Shown one piece after another: positions 8,502-16,913 of a stretch of DNA of 64,000 nt (positions within the stretch are counted from its first letter, which is position 1; each line of letters begins with the position of its first letter). Under the pieces are notes generated by a model. It did no database searches, was not told the DNA's origin, and saw only the letters and a program-made list of their open reading frames with translations. This DNA is from Flavobacterium sp. LC2016-23. Its GTDB lineage: Bacteria > Bacteroidota > Bacteroidia > Flavobacteriales > Flavobacteriaceae. The position numbers and the translations under genes are program-made. The stretch spans positions 43,471 to 107,470 of the forward strand of contig NZ_WKKE01000022.1 of NCBI RefSeq assembly GCF_009674775.1, given 5' to 3'.

Positions 8502-8897
8502 ATGAGCGGAACTTTACTTTTAAGAATTACAATTGCTATTATTCTCCTGACCCATTCTGTATTCGGAATGTTTAATAACGGGATCAACGATTTTGGGAAT
8601 TTATTTCTCAACCAGATTGGATTTGCACCGTATGGCGTTCTTTTGGCCTGGTCGATTAAATTATCACATGTTTTAGCGGCCGTTCTTCTGCTTCTTAATA
8701 AATATGTCAAATTAGCCGGTTTTGTAACAATTCTGGTTCTTATTATGGGAATTATTCTGGTTCATTTTCAGGAAGGCTGGTTTGTCGTAGGCGGCGGAAG
8801 AAATGGTATGGAATATAACTTTTTATTGATTATGGTGCTTCTTGCTATTATGTTTCCGAATGGTTTTAAAAAGGATAAAATTCAGGCGCAGCACTAA
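8502..8897 (+). CDS. DoxX-family small membrane protein
   Basis: This 131-residue protein has four probable transmembrane helices (LLLRITIAIILLTHSVFGM, LLAWSIKLSHVLAAVLLL, LAGFVTILVLIMGIILV, YNFLLIMVLLAIMFP), the size and layout of DoxX/SURF4-like proteins. The start MSGTLLLR at 8502 is preferred because the in-frame ATG at 8448 lies inside the preceding terminator. DoxX proteins are poorly characterised. Some associate with oxidoreductases or quinone-linked redox defence. A DUF3667 gene follows 37 bases later on the same strand. Confidence 0.82.
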   Translation: MSGTLLLRITIAIILLTHSVFGMFNNGINDFGNLFLNQIGFAPYGVLLAWSIKLSHVLAAVLLLLNKYVKLAGFVTILVLIMGIILVHFQEGWFVVGGGRNGMEYNFLLIMVLLAIMFPNGFKKDKIQAQH

Positions 8898-8934
8898 CAA
8901 ATTCTATTTTATAATATTAAAAATAGCCTAAAGA

Positions 8935-9675
8935 ATGGAAATAACCTGCAAAAATTGTAATCATATTTATAAAGGCCATTACTGTAATAATTGTGGTCAG
9001 CCTGCCGCAACCCACAAAATTAATGCACATTATTTATGGCATGAAATCAGGCACAGCTTATTACATTTTGATGAGGGCATTCCGTATTCCATCAAACAAT
9101 TATTTACAAGACCAGGGCATTCTATTCGCGAATTTATTGAAGGAAAACGTGTCAGGCATTTCAAACCTTTGTCTTTGGTTGTAGTTTTGGCTACTTTTTA
9201 CGGCCTCTTATATCATTCCTTTCATATTAATTTATATGATAATACGTCTAATCCCAATATAGATATTGGTCAGTTTAATGAATGGAGTTCGAAACATTAT
9301 TCATGGATCATAATCGTGACCATTCCGTTTTTTACTTTAGGAACCTACCTTAGTTTTAGAAAACAAGGTTATAATTTTGTAGAATACTTTGTACTAAATA
9401 CTTACAAAGCCTCTCAGAAATTGTTTGCTCATCTTATCATATTTCCTCTGGTTCTTTACAATAACGGAAAACCTGAACTGCATAAAATTATGATTGCAGT
9501 ATATATAATTGATCTTATTTTAACTTTCTGGACGAACATTCAATTCTTTAATAAAATTTCTAAAATCAAAGCATTGTTACTCTCTATTTTAAGCCAGCTT
9601 ATTTTCTGGGCCAGTTTTCTTTTAACAATAGGTGTGATTGCTTCTCTATTGGGGTATTCATCTTTCATCAATTAA
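8935..9675 (+). CDS. DUF3667 membrane protein with N-terminal zinc ribbon
   Basis: This 246-residue protein has a zinc-ribbon-like knuckle (CKNCNHIYKGHYCNNCGQ; four Cys near residues 5-20). The DUF3667 signature segment with HEIRHSLLHFDEGIPYSI and TRPGHSIREFIEGKR comes next, then four or five transmembrane helices (VVVLATFYGLLYH, WIIIVTIPFFTLGTYL, LILTFWTNIQFF, LIFWASFLLTIGVIASLL). The family is widespread in Bacteroidota and of unknown function. The ribbon is likely cytoplasmic. Confidence 0.88.
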   Translation: MEITCKNCNHIYKGHYCNNCGQPAATHKINAHYLWHEIRHSLLHFDEGIPYSIKQLFTRPGHSIREFIEGKRVRHFKPLSLVVVLATFYGLLYHSFHINLYDNTSNPNIDIGQFNEWSSKHYSWIIIVTIPFFTLGTYLSFRKQGYNFVEYFVLNTYKASQKLFAHLIIFPLVLYNNGKPELHKIMIAVYIIDLILTFWTNIQFFNKISKIKALLLSILSQLIFWASFLLTIGVIASLLGYSSFIN

Positions 9676-9710
9676 TTAATTTCGACGGATTGGCTTGAAA
9701 TCTTTATAAC

Positions 9711-9748
9711 AAAAAAAATGTTCGACTTTTCAGTCGAACATTTTTTTT
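9711..9748. terminator. Bidirectional terminator between the DUF3667 gene and ccsBA
   Basis: The arms ATGTTCGAC and GTCGAACAT surround a 6-base loop, with eight A on the left and eight T on the right. It serves both converging genes. Confidence 0.9.
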
Positions 9749-9767
9749 GAATTAATAATTCTATATA

Positions 9768-12700
9768 TTATTTTTTGCTTTTATAATGCTTTCTGTAGGC
9801 TGGATAAGTTATCGCTCCAATTAGCGAAATAGTTCCCAAGGAATACCAGATCCAGTTTAGGGAATGCGCTTCCCCGCTTGCGTAAGAATGCAGACCAACC
9901 AGGTGGAAATTTACTCCGTAATAGGTAAACAAAATCGAAATAAAGGCAAACATACTCATTAGATTAAAGAACCACTTTCCGCGTAAAGCAGGAACAAATC
10001 TGGCGTGAATTACAAATCCGTATACCATAATCGAGATCAGGGCCCAGGTTTCTTTCGGATCCCATCCCCAGTAACGTCCCCAGCTTTCATTGGCCCATTG
10101 TCCCCCAAGGAAGTTTCCAATAGTCAGCATAATCAATCCAATAGTCAGTGCCATTTCATTGATATAGGTTATTTCTTTAATGTTTAAGCTCATTTTAGCC
10201 TTGTTCTTTTCTGTAGTAAAGAAAATCAGTATCAAAGCCACAAAACCTAAAATCATTCCCAAGGCAAAAGGGCCGTAACTGGCCACAATAACCGCCACGT
10301 GAATCATTAACCAATACGAATTAAGAACCGGCTGCAGATTTGCAATTTCCGGATCGATCCAGTTCATGTATGCCGCCATTAAGATCATGGCTGTTACAAA
10401 GGCTGATGAAGCAACGGTTAGCTTCGATTTTCTGTCAAAAGCCAGTCCGAAGAACATTGTAGCCCACGCTACATAAATAATGGATTCATAAGCATTACTC
10501 CAAGGTGCGTGCCCCGAAATGTACCAGCGGGCGATTAATCCTAAAGTATGCAATGCAAATAAAAAGCCGATGATAATATGAAAACCGTTTACTGTTATAC
10601 GCAGCCATTTTTTTTCAAAAAAGATATTCAAAATCGTAAATAGCAACATTAAAACAGAAGCTGTAATGTACCAATACGGAAGTTTCTTAAAAACATCATA
10701 TTTGTTATAGGCAATTTCCGCATCAATTTTTTGTTCACCTGGGCGAACTTTACTTCCGAATTTCTTTTGGAAGCCATTGATACTTTCGACTAAATTATCG
10801 GCCGTGCTAAAATCTTTGGAAATGGAAGCATTATTCAAAGCACTAAAATATAAAGGCAGAATTTGCTTCACATAAGTAGAGTCCATTCCTTTCAGTCCGG
10901 CACTTTCGCGCTCTAAATACGAAATCCATTTGTTATTCGGATCATTCGGAATCGGGAATATTTTCAAAATACTTCCGCTCAATGCCGATTCCATTAAATT
11001 TACTTTTTTATCGGTTTCAATAAAATCTTTCTCAAACTGATTTGGATTGGCCGCTTTGTATGCTGCGTCTAAATAAGGTGCCAGTTTGTAATTTCCATTG
11101 GCATCAAAGAAGTTTACAAAAGGAGCGTGTTTAGCCTCTTTTTCTACTCCGATAATTTTACGAATACTGTCATTCCCTGCTCTCAGGTGGATAATTGGAA
11201 CCTGAATCCAAACCTGGGCATATTGTGTCATAGACAAAAATACCTGATCGGAATTCATGTCGTTGTAGGTATCACTCTGACTTACTTTTCGAAGCAATTC
11301 TGATGAAAAAGTATTAATAGGTTTCATCCTTCCGCCGGCATCCTGAATAATCAGGCGTCCAAATTTTGCTGCGTGTGATTCAGGAGCTTTATAAATACTC
11401 AATAAAGAATCTAACTGTTTCTGACTTGGCGGTGCCGTAACATGATTGGCATGATCGTTCGGATCTTCGGTATGTGAATGTGTATGTCCCGGTGTATGAA
11501 CATGAGGTGCAGGCGCTTCCTGTGCAAAACCATTTAGACTTAAAAGCAAAACTAAAATCGTAACGAATTTCTCTTTTTTCTTTTTTACACCTTCCAGTTT
11601 GCGCTTTAAATCAGCAAAACGGGAATGTTTGGTAAACATGATCGCCATCAGACCGAAAAACAGCATGAAATAGCCTAAATAAGTGATAGACGTTCCCCAG
11701 AAATCATGATTTACAGATAATACAGTTCCTTTTTCATCCGGATCAAATGAAGACTGGAAAAAACGGTACCCTTTGTGATCTAAAACGTGGTTCATATAAA
11801 TATCAGCATCAAAAGTTTCTGTAGAATCCTGAACGGTAACTTTACTTTCAAAAGCAGAATAACTTTTTTCTGTTCCCGGATATTTTGTAGCAATAAAATC
11901 GTTTAATTTAACTTTAAAAGGCAAAATATAAGCTTTACTTCCGTAGAATAAAGAATATTCAATATTGCCAATTTTAACTGTTTTTGGTTCTCCAACACTT
12001 CCTTTAGATCCCAAAAGCGTGATTTCTTTTTCCTGTCCTTCTGATTTTACTTTTACGATTAAAGCATCATGATGGCTTTTAGCCTTAAAATCTTTATTCG
12101 ATTCATAGGCTATACTTCCTTTCATGGCAGGATCCGGAAATACAATTCTAATGTCGCCGATACTGTATAGAGAACGCATCATCAGAGGCTGTACGTTATC
12201 TTTGGTCACTTTACCCTGAAATTTATCCGCCATTCGCATAAAATTACCTTCGAAAGGCGTCTGAATAGTATATTTTTCCCCTGTAGTATTGATGTTAATG
12301 GCTCCTGCTGTAGGCTTATTCAAAGCAAACAAAACGTTGTGAATATTTTGAACTTCACCTTCTTTCAGGAAATGTTCTTCACGCCCTCCTGCTCCTGCTT
12401 CTACTAATTTCAGGTATAAAGTTCCTTTCGGATCCGGTTTTACCACTTCTTTCGCTCCCATAATGTAGTTCTCGTAAGTTACTTCAAACGAAGTTTCATC
12501 AAACTTGCCTGAAATAGAAAAATCATTATTGGTCACAGGTGATAGTAAAAGGCTTTTTTCGAAGACTCTTCGTTTCATTTCTCCCTTGTACTCCCCATCA
12601 GCAAATACGGTCAGGAATGTTTTTTCAGAATAAATCTGATTTTCGGCAGCACCTTCACGAATCGGCATCACGCCTTCATAACTGATGTATCTTGTAATAA

Positions 12701-12980
12701 AAGCTCCTAAAAGAATAAAGATAAAGGCAATATGCAATAAAAAAGTTGCCCATTTTTCCTTTTTCAGTAATTGATAACGCTTAATGTTTCCAATGAAATT
12801 AATCATAAAAAAGACCATTATCGCTTCAAACCACCATGTATTGTAAATTATAATTCGGGCCGTATCGGTATTGTACTTACTTTCTACAAAAGTTCCGATA
12901 CCCATTGCTAAAGCAAATGTTAAAAAAAGAACGGCCATTAATCGTGTAGAAAATAAAAAAGAGAATATTTTTTTATCCAT
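9768..12980 (-). CDS. ccsBA: Fused cytochrome c biogenesis protein CcsBA (ResB/ResC)
   Basis: This is a system II cytochrome c synthetase that exports haem and attaches it to periplasmic apocytochromes. The start MDKKIFSFLFSTRLMAV at 12980 gives 1070 residues. A longer in-frame start at 13082 is rejected because a -7 promoter match (13012-13019) lies inside that extension. The N-terminal ResB-like half has transmembrane segments around FSFLFSTRLMAVLFLTF and FLLHIAFIFILLGAF. A large extracytoplasmic region follows. The C-terminal half has six or more helices with the haem-handling WGWDPKETWA motif and conserved histidines. A hydrophobic, signal-peptide-like segment ending NGFAQ and a His-rich stretch (about 11440-11580) lie between the halves. 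Confidence 0.93.
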   Translation of the reverse strand: MDKKIFSFLFSTRLMAVLFLTFALAMGIGTFVESKYNTDTARIIIYNTWWFEAIMVFFMINFIGNIKRYQLLKKEKWATFLLHIAFIFILLGAFITRYISYEGVMPIREGAAENQIYSEKTFLTVFADGEYKGEMKRRVFEKSLLLSPVTNNDFSISGKFDETSFEVTYENYIMGAKEVVKPDPKGTLYLKLVEAGAGGREEHFLKEGEVQNIHNVLFALNKPTAGAININTTGEKYTIQTPFEGNFMRMADKFQGKVTKDNVQPLMMRSLYSIGDIRIVFPDPAMKGSIAYESNKDFKAKSHHDALIVKVKSEGQEKEITLLGSKGSVGEPKTVKIGNIEYSLFYGSKAYILPFKVKLNDFIATKYPGTEKSYSAFESKVTVQDSTETFDADIYMNHVLDHKGYRFFQSSFDPDEKGTVLSVNHDFWGTSITYLGYFMLFFGLMAIMFTKHSRFADLKRKLEGVKKKKEKFVTILVLLLSLNGFAQEAPAPHVHTPGHTHSHTEDPNDHANHVTAPPSQKQLDSLLSIYKAPESHAAKFGRLIIQDAGGRMKPINTFSSELLRKVSQSDTYNDMNSDQVFLSMTQYAQVWIQVPIIHLRAGNDSIRKIIGVEKEAKHAPFVNFFDANGNYKLAPYLDAAYKAANPNQFEKDFIETDKKVNLMESALSGSILKIFPIPNDPNNKWISYLERESAGLKGMDSTYVKQILPLYFSALNNASISKDFSTADNLVESINGFQKKFGSKVRPGEQKIDAEIAYNKYDVFKKLPYWYITASVLMLLFTILNIFFEKKWLRITVNGFHIIIGFLFALHTLGLIARWYISGHAPWSNAYESIIYVAWATMFFGLAFDRKSKLTVASSAFVTAMILMAAYMNWIDPEIANLQPVLNSYWLMIHVAVIVASYGPFALGMILGFVALILIFFTTEKNKAKMSLNIKEITYINEMALTIGLIMLTIGNFLGGQWANESWGRYWGWDPKETWALISIMVYGFVIHARFVPALRGKWFFNLMSMFAFISILFTYYGVNFHLVGLHSYASGEAHSLNWIWYSLGTISLIGAITYPAYRKHYKSKK

Positions 12981-13011
12981 TTTTGAGGAATTACATTGTA
13001 TAAAAGTGCCA

Positions 13012-13019
13012 CAAAAGTA
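13012..13019 (-). promoter_or_regulatory. Putative ccsBA -7 element
   Basis: On the minus strand this reads TACTTTTG, matching TAnnTTTG. It lies 32 bases upstream of the chosen ATG at 12980 and supports that start over the longer frame. Confidence 0.45.
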
Positions 13020-13149
13020 CTTAAAAATGTTGAGTTCCGATATTTGTGATTTGTTAATTAAAACCAAAAAAAGGTGTTGCAATTAAATCAAATTCTTAAA
13101 ACCCTCTGCTTAATTTTATAAAGCTACAAAACACTGGACTATATTGTAA

Positions 13150-13257
13150 GCCACAGATTACACGGATTAAACAGATTCTTTTTTTACCTTGGTGACGGAA
13201 CCTTCTTTTAAATTAATCATAACGCATCAAATCTCTTTAATCCGTGTCATCTGTGGC
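13150..13257. repeat. Large inverted repeat, 28-bp arms
   Basis: The left arm (13150-13177) and right arm (13230-13257) are reverse complements at 26 of 28 positions, around a 52-base centre. Both contain the core CACGGATTAAA and end in CCACAGAT/ATCTGTGG. It sits in the divergent region between ccsBA and the DUF2520 gene. A related half-element is seen near 5278. This is a dispersed intergenic palindrome of unknown function, not a simple terminator (long loop, no T-run). Confidence 0.8.
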
Positions 13258-13298
13258 CAAACTTTTTTCTGACGTATTCTCTTTAAAAAAAATAATGC

Positions 13299-13306
13299 TA
13301 ATTTTG
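13299..13306 (+). promoter_or_regulatory. Putative -7 element four bases before the DUF2520 gene start
   Basis: TAATTTTG matches TAnnTTTG and ends four bases before the ATG at 13311. If it is used, transcription would begin at or next to the start codon, giving a leaderless or nearly leaderless mRNA. Confidence 0.4.
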
Positions 13307-13310
13307 CGCT

Positions 13311-14072
13311 ATGATTCGAATAACACTAATTGGTTCCGGAAATGTAGCACAGCATTTGATTAAGGCTTTCGCTAAAAGTGAGCTTATAGAAATTGTACAG
13401 GTATATTCCCGAAAGAAAGAGGCTTTATCCGCTGTAATTGAATTTGATAAAATTACAAGTGATTTTGAGGATTTAAAAGAAGCTGATTTGTACATTATCG
13501 CAGTTTCTGATAAAGCAATTGCAGACGTTTCAAAGCAATTGCCTTTTCAAAACCGAATTGTTGTTCATACTTCCGGTGCCGCTTCACTCGATGTTCTGGA
13601 TTCAAAAAACAGAAAAGGCGTTTTCTATCCGCTGCAAACATTTTCTAAAAACAAGGATATTGATTTCTCAGCAATTCCGATGTGCCTGGAAGCAGAAAAC
13701 ACTTTTGACTTTCGTATTCTGGAAACTGTCGCAAAAAGTATTTCAAATGCAGTTTTTGCAATTAATTCAGATCAGAGAAAAGCACTGCATGTTTCGGCTG
13801 TTTTTGTGAATAATTTTACCAATCATTTGTACCAGATCGGACAGGAAATTTGTGAAGAACACCAGGTTCCTTTTGAAATTCTTAAACCGCTGATACGGGA
13901 AACAGCAGAAAAAATAAACACCTTAAATCCGATTGACGCACAAACAGGTCCTGCAAAACGTAATGACGCTGTGACTATTAACGCTCATTTGGATTATTTA
14001 ACAACTGAAAATCAAAAAAATATCTATAAAATACTAACCCAATCTATACAAAATAATGGCAAAAAGTTATAA
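13311..14072 (+). CDS. Rossmann-like / DUF2520 oxidoreductase-like protein
   Basis: This 253-residue protein starts with a dinucleotide-binding fold (ITLIGSGNVAQHLIKAF, GxGxxA pattern). It carries the two-domain architecture of the Rossmann-like plus DUF2520 family, related in fold to F420/NADP-dependent and pyrroline-5-carboxylate reductases. SGAASLDVL and GVFYPLQTFSK are family motifs. The all-helical C-terminal half contains AVFVNNFTNHLYQIG. The catalytic role is unknown. The gene overlaps kdsC by 17 bases, so the two are cotranscribed. Confidence 0.85.
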   Translation: MIRITLIGSGNVAQHLIKAFAKSELIEIVQVYSRKKEALSAVIEFDKITSDFEDLKEADLYIIAVSDKAIADVSKQLPFQNRIVVHTSGAASLDVLDSKNRKGVFYPLQTFSKNKDIDFSAIPMCLEAENTFDFRILETVAKSISNAVFAINSDQRKALHVSAVFVNNFTNHLYQIGQEICEEHQVPFEILKPLIRETAEKINTLNPIDAQTGPAKRNDAVTINAHLDYLTTENQKNIYKILTQSIQNNGKKL

Positions 14073-14583
14073 AGAAATAATGAATGACATCACGACGTTT
14101 GTTTTTGATGTTGATGGCGTACTTACAGACAGCTCTGTTTTTGTAACCAATGAAGGAGAAATTCTTCGTACGATGAATATTCGTGACGGTTACGCTATGA
14201 AAGCGGCGGTGGAAAGCGGCTACAATGTTTGCATTATTTCCGGCGGGAGCAACGAAGGTGTTCGGGTTCGTCTGCATAATTTAGGAATTAAGGATATTCA
14301 CTTAGGAACTCCGGACAAAGTTAAAACCTTTAAAGAGTACACTGATCTTTACAATATTAATCCGGAAAACGTGTTGTATATGGGTGATGATATTCCGGAT
14401 TTTCATGTTATGAAATTAGTAGGCTTACCAACCTGTCCGCAAGATGCAAGCCCTGAAATCAAAAACATCTGCCGTTATATTTCACACGTTAAAGGAGGAA
14501 AAGGTGCTGCACGTGATGTTATCGAACAAGTGATGAAAGTACAAGGAAAATGGATGGAGCATTTTAGCGGAAAGCATGATTAA
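14056..14583 (+). CDS. kdsC: 3-deoxy-D-manno-octulosonate 8-phosphate phosphatase (KdsC-type HAD)
   Basis: This 175-residue HAD phosphatase removes phosphate from KDO-8-phosphate during lipopolysaccharide inner-core synthesis. The nucleophile motif is FDVDGVLTD (DxD). The second motif is CIISGGSN, and the Mg-binding third motif is MGDDIPD. The length and the cap-less tetramer-forming C0 type fit KdsC. The start MAKSYKEIM lies within the end of the DUF2520 gene. An internal Met nine codons later is an alternative. Cytoplasmic. Confidence 0.9.
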   Translation: MAKSYKEIMNDITTFVFDVDGVLTDSSVFVTNEGEILRTMNIRDGYAMKAAVESGYNVCIISGGSNEGVRVRLHNLGIKDIHLGTPDKVKTFKEYTDLYNINPENVLYMGDDIPDFHVMKLVGLPTCPQDASPEIKNICRYISHVKGGKGAARDVIEQVMKVQGKWMEHFSGKHD

Positions 14584-14756
14584 GTTTTTAGTCGCAGTCG
14601 CAGTTTTCAGACCAATAAAAAAACTTTGAACCTTTGCCTCTCTGCACCTTCATAAAAAAGCTCAGAACCTTAGCAACTTAGAACCTTAAAAAAAACCTTT
14701 GCCACTTTGAACCTCTGTCCCTTTGAACCTTAAAAAAACTCAGAACCTTAAAAAAA
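14584..14756. repeat. GAACCTT-type low-complexity repeat tract
   Basis: The gap between kdsC and the prenyltransferase gene holds about six copies of GAACCTT or GAACCTC in contexts such as CTTTGAACC, CTTAGAACC and CTCAGAACC, separated by A-runs. It begins with GTCGCAGTCGCAG, a word also found near 53147. This is non-coding repetitive DNA of the kind common between flavobacterial genes. Its placement inside a codirectional run may weaken cotranscription. Confidence 0.75.
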
Positions 14757-15683
14757 ATGAAATTCCTCAAACTCATTCGATATCAAAACTTACTGATGCT
14801 TGCTTTTATGCAGCTCTTATTTCGTTATGCTTTTTTAAAACAGCAGGATATTCCGTTGGCTTTAGCGGACTGGCAATACGGTCTCTTAGTTCTGAGCACT
14901 GTTTTAATAGCGGCTGCGGGTTATGTAATTAATAATGTTATGGATGTTGCCACAGATACGATCAACAAACCCAATGATGTTGTGATCGGAAAAGGAATTT
15001 CCGAAACTGCAGCTTATAATATTTATATCGGGTTAAATATTACCGGTGTTGCTATTGGTTGCTATTTATCGAATGTGATAATGCGGCCAAATTTTGCTGT
15101 TATATTTATCCTGATTGCTTCTGTGCTTTATTTTTATTCAACATCACTAAAGCAAATCATGATTTTAGGGAATTTTGTAGTAGCGGCTGTGTTATCCTTT
15201 AGTGTCATTATTATTGGCGTTTTTGACCTTTTCCCGGCTACTAATGCCGAGAATCAGGCTCAAATGGCTAGTATGTTTTCCATTTTGATTGATTATGCCT
15301 TATTTGCTTTTATGATTAATTTCATTCGTGAAATTGTTAAAGATATTGAAGATGTAAATGGAGATTACAACCAGGGGATGAATACCCTGCCCATTGCAAT
15401 CGGAATTAACAGAGCTGCAAAAATTGCGCTGGGATTTGCTGTAATTCCTTTTATTCTTTGCCTTTTTTATATCAACAAATACTTCGTAGAAAATAATCTT
15501 TTCATTGTTACTTTTTATGCTTTTTCTTTTGTTTTGGCACCGCTTTTATATTTCATCGTAAAAATATTCAGTGCGAAATCTCAAAAGGATTTTCATCATT
15601 TAAGTACTGTTTTAAAGTTAATACTGCTTTTCGGAATTCTTTCAATCCTGGTTATTGCCCTAAATATAAAATACAATGCTTAA
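14757..15683 (+). CDS. UbiA-family prenyltransferase (geranylgeranylglycerol-phosphate geranylgeranyltransferase-like)
   Basis: This 308-residue polytopic protein has about nine helices. UbiA enzymes transfer a polyprenyl chain to an acceptor using two Asp-rich motifs that bind Mg-diphosphate. The second motif is clear (REIVKDIEDVNGD). The first is altered, with NNVMDVATDTINKP in place of the usual NDxxDxxxDxxN, so its first Asp is Asn. Homologues in Bacteroidota are usually annotated as DGGGP synthase, named from archaeal ether-lipid synthesis. The true acceptor here is not established. The maf gene overlaps its end by 8 bases. Confidence 0.8.
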   Translation: MKFLKLIRYQNLLMLAFMQLLFRYAFLKQQDIPLALADWQYGLLVLSTVLIAAAGYVINNVMDVATDTINKPNDVVIGKGISETAAYNIYIGLNITGVAIGCYLSNVIMRPNFAVIFILIASVLYFYSTSLKQIMILGNFVVAAVLSFSVIIIGVFDLFPATNAENQAQMASMFSILIDYALFAFMINFIREIVKDIEDVNGDYNQGMNTLPIAIGINRAAKIALGFAVIPFILCLFYINKYFVENNLFIVTFYAFSFVLAPLLYFIVKIFSAKSQKDFHHLSTVLKLILLFGILSILVIALNIKYNA

Positions 15684-16260
15684 AGAAAAACTAAAAAAAT
15701 ACACTTTGATCCTGGCTTCAGGCTCTCCCCGCAGACAACAGTTTTTTAAAGACCTTGATTTGGATTTTGAAATCAGGCTTAAAGAAATCGAAGAAATATA
15801 TCCTCCGGAATTAAAAGCAGTTGAAATAACGGATTATTTAGCCCGCTTAAAAGCCAATGCCTTTGACGGGGAATTAAATCCGAATGAGATCCTGGTAACC
15901 AGTGATACAATTGTCTGGCATCAGAATCGCGCTTTGGGGAAACCAAAAGATGCAACAGAAGCTTTTGAAATGATAAAATCGATGTCCAATACTACACATG
16001 AGGTTTTTACATCGGTGTGCTTTAAAACCAACTCTGCTTCTACCCTTATAAATGATGTTACGAAAGTTACTTTTAAGGATTTGTCCGATGAAGCCATTTT
16101 ATTTTACATAGAAAATTACAAACCTTACGATAAGGCAGGCGCTTATGGTATACAGGAATGGTTTGGTTTTATGGCTGTTACCAAAGTGGAAGGTTCTTAC
16201 ACGAATGTTATGGGACTTCCAACGGCTAAAGTTTATGAATATTTGAGTACTTTAGTTTAA
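15676..16260 (+). CDS. Maf-family nucleoside triphosphate pyrophosphatase
   Basis: This 194-residue protein hydrolyses non-canonical or pyrimidine nucleoside triphosphates to monophosphates (house-cleaning; some members affect septation). Family motifs are present: LASGSPRRQQFF at the N-terminus, VTSDTIVWHQNRALGKP, YDKAGAYGIQEW and VEGSYTNVMGLP. The length is typical. Overlap with the prenyltransferase gene indicates a common transcript, and the MscS gene follows 11 bases later. Cytoplasmic. Confidence 0.93.
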   Translation: MLKEKLKKYTLILASGSPRRQQFFKDLDLDFEIRLKEIEEIYPPELKAVEITDYLARLKANAFDGELNPNEILVTSDTIVWHQNRALGKPKDATEAFEMIKSMSNTTHEVFTSVCFKTNSASTLINDVTKVTFKDLSDEAILFYIENYKPYDKAGAYGIQEWFGFMAVTKVEGSYTNVMGLPTAKVYEYLSTLV

Positions 16261-16271
16261 AAAAATCACTT

Positions 16272-16802
16272 ATGTTTTCTTTTAAAGAATATAGTCAGGA
16301 AATAGTAGCTACAGGAATTCTTATTATTGCATTAGTTGCTTTAAGGATGATTGTTGCCAAGTTAATTCGTCGTTATGCCAGTTCTAGTCAGTTGTTAGAG
16401 CACCGGACTAACTTAGTCATTAAATACATTCATCTGTTGATGAATATATTAGTTATTATCAGTCTGATTGTAATTTGGGGAGTTGACACCAAAGATATCT
16501 TTATCACTGTTTCTTCCATTGCAACCGTAATTGGTGTGGCGATGTTTGCACAATGGTCTATTCTGAGTAATATTACTTCGGGAATGATTCTGTTTTTTTC
16601 ATTTCCCTTTAGAATCGGCGATACTATAAAGATTCATGATAAGGATTTTCCAATTGAGGCCGAGATTGAAGATATTAGTGCTTTTCATGTCAATTTAAGA
16701 ACTAAAGAAGGCGAAAAAATTATTTTTCCCAATAATTTATTACTGCAGAAAGGAATCTCAATTATGCCGGTCCGCTACGAAGACAAAGAGTTTTTTGATT
16801 AA
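16272..16802 (+). CDS. Small MscS-type mechanosensitive channel
   Basis: At 176 residues this is a compact member of the MscS family, shorter than E. coli MscS (286). Transmembrane helices lie near residues 8-28 and 58-78. The pore-lining TM3-like segment and beta domain are visible in VGVAMFAQWSILSNITSGMI and FRIGDTIKI. The C-terminal alpha/beta vestibule domain is mostly absent. It should release solutes on osmotic downshock, but the missing vestibule makes its gating properties uncertain. Confidence 0.85.
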   Translation: MFSFKEYSQEIVATGILIIALVALRMIVAKLIRRYASSSQLLEHRTNLVIKYIHLLMNILVIISLIVIWGVDTKDIFITVSSIATVIGVAMFAQWSILSNITSGMILFFSFPFRIGDTIKIHDKDFPIEAEIEDISAFHVNLRTKEGEKIIFPNNLLLQKGISIMPVRYEDKEFFD

Positions 16803-16913
16803 CTTTTGAATGGGAATTTTATAAATTAAAGAAGAAAAGCTAAAACACTATTATTTAAATAAAATATAATATTTGTTTAACAAACTCTCTGATTTATATC
16901 TAAATTCCAAAAA

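Noticed and set aside
12981..13082. Upstream extension of CcsBA
   Set aside because: It contains the probable -7 element and lacks family similarity. The start at 12980 gives a normal N-terminal membrane helix.
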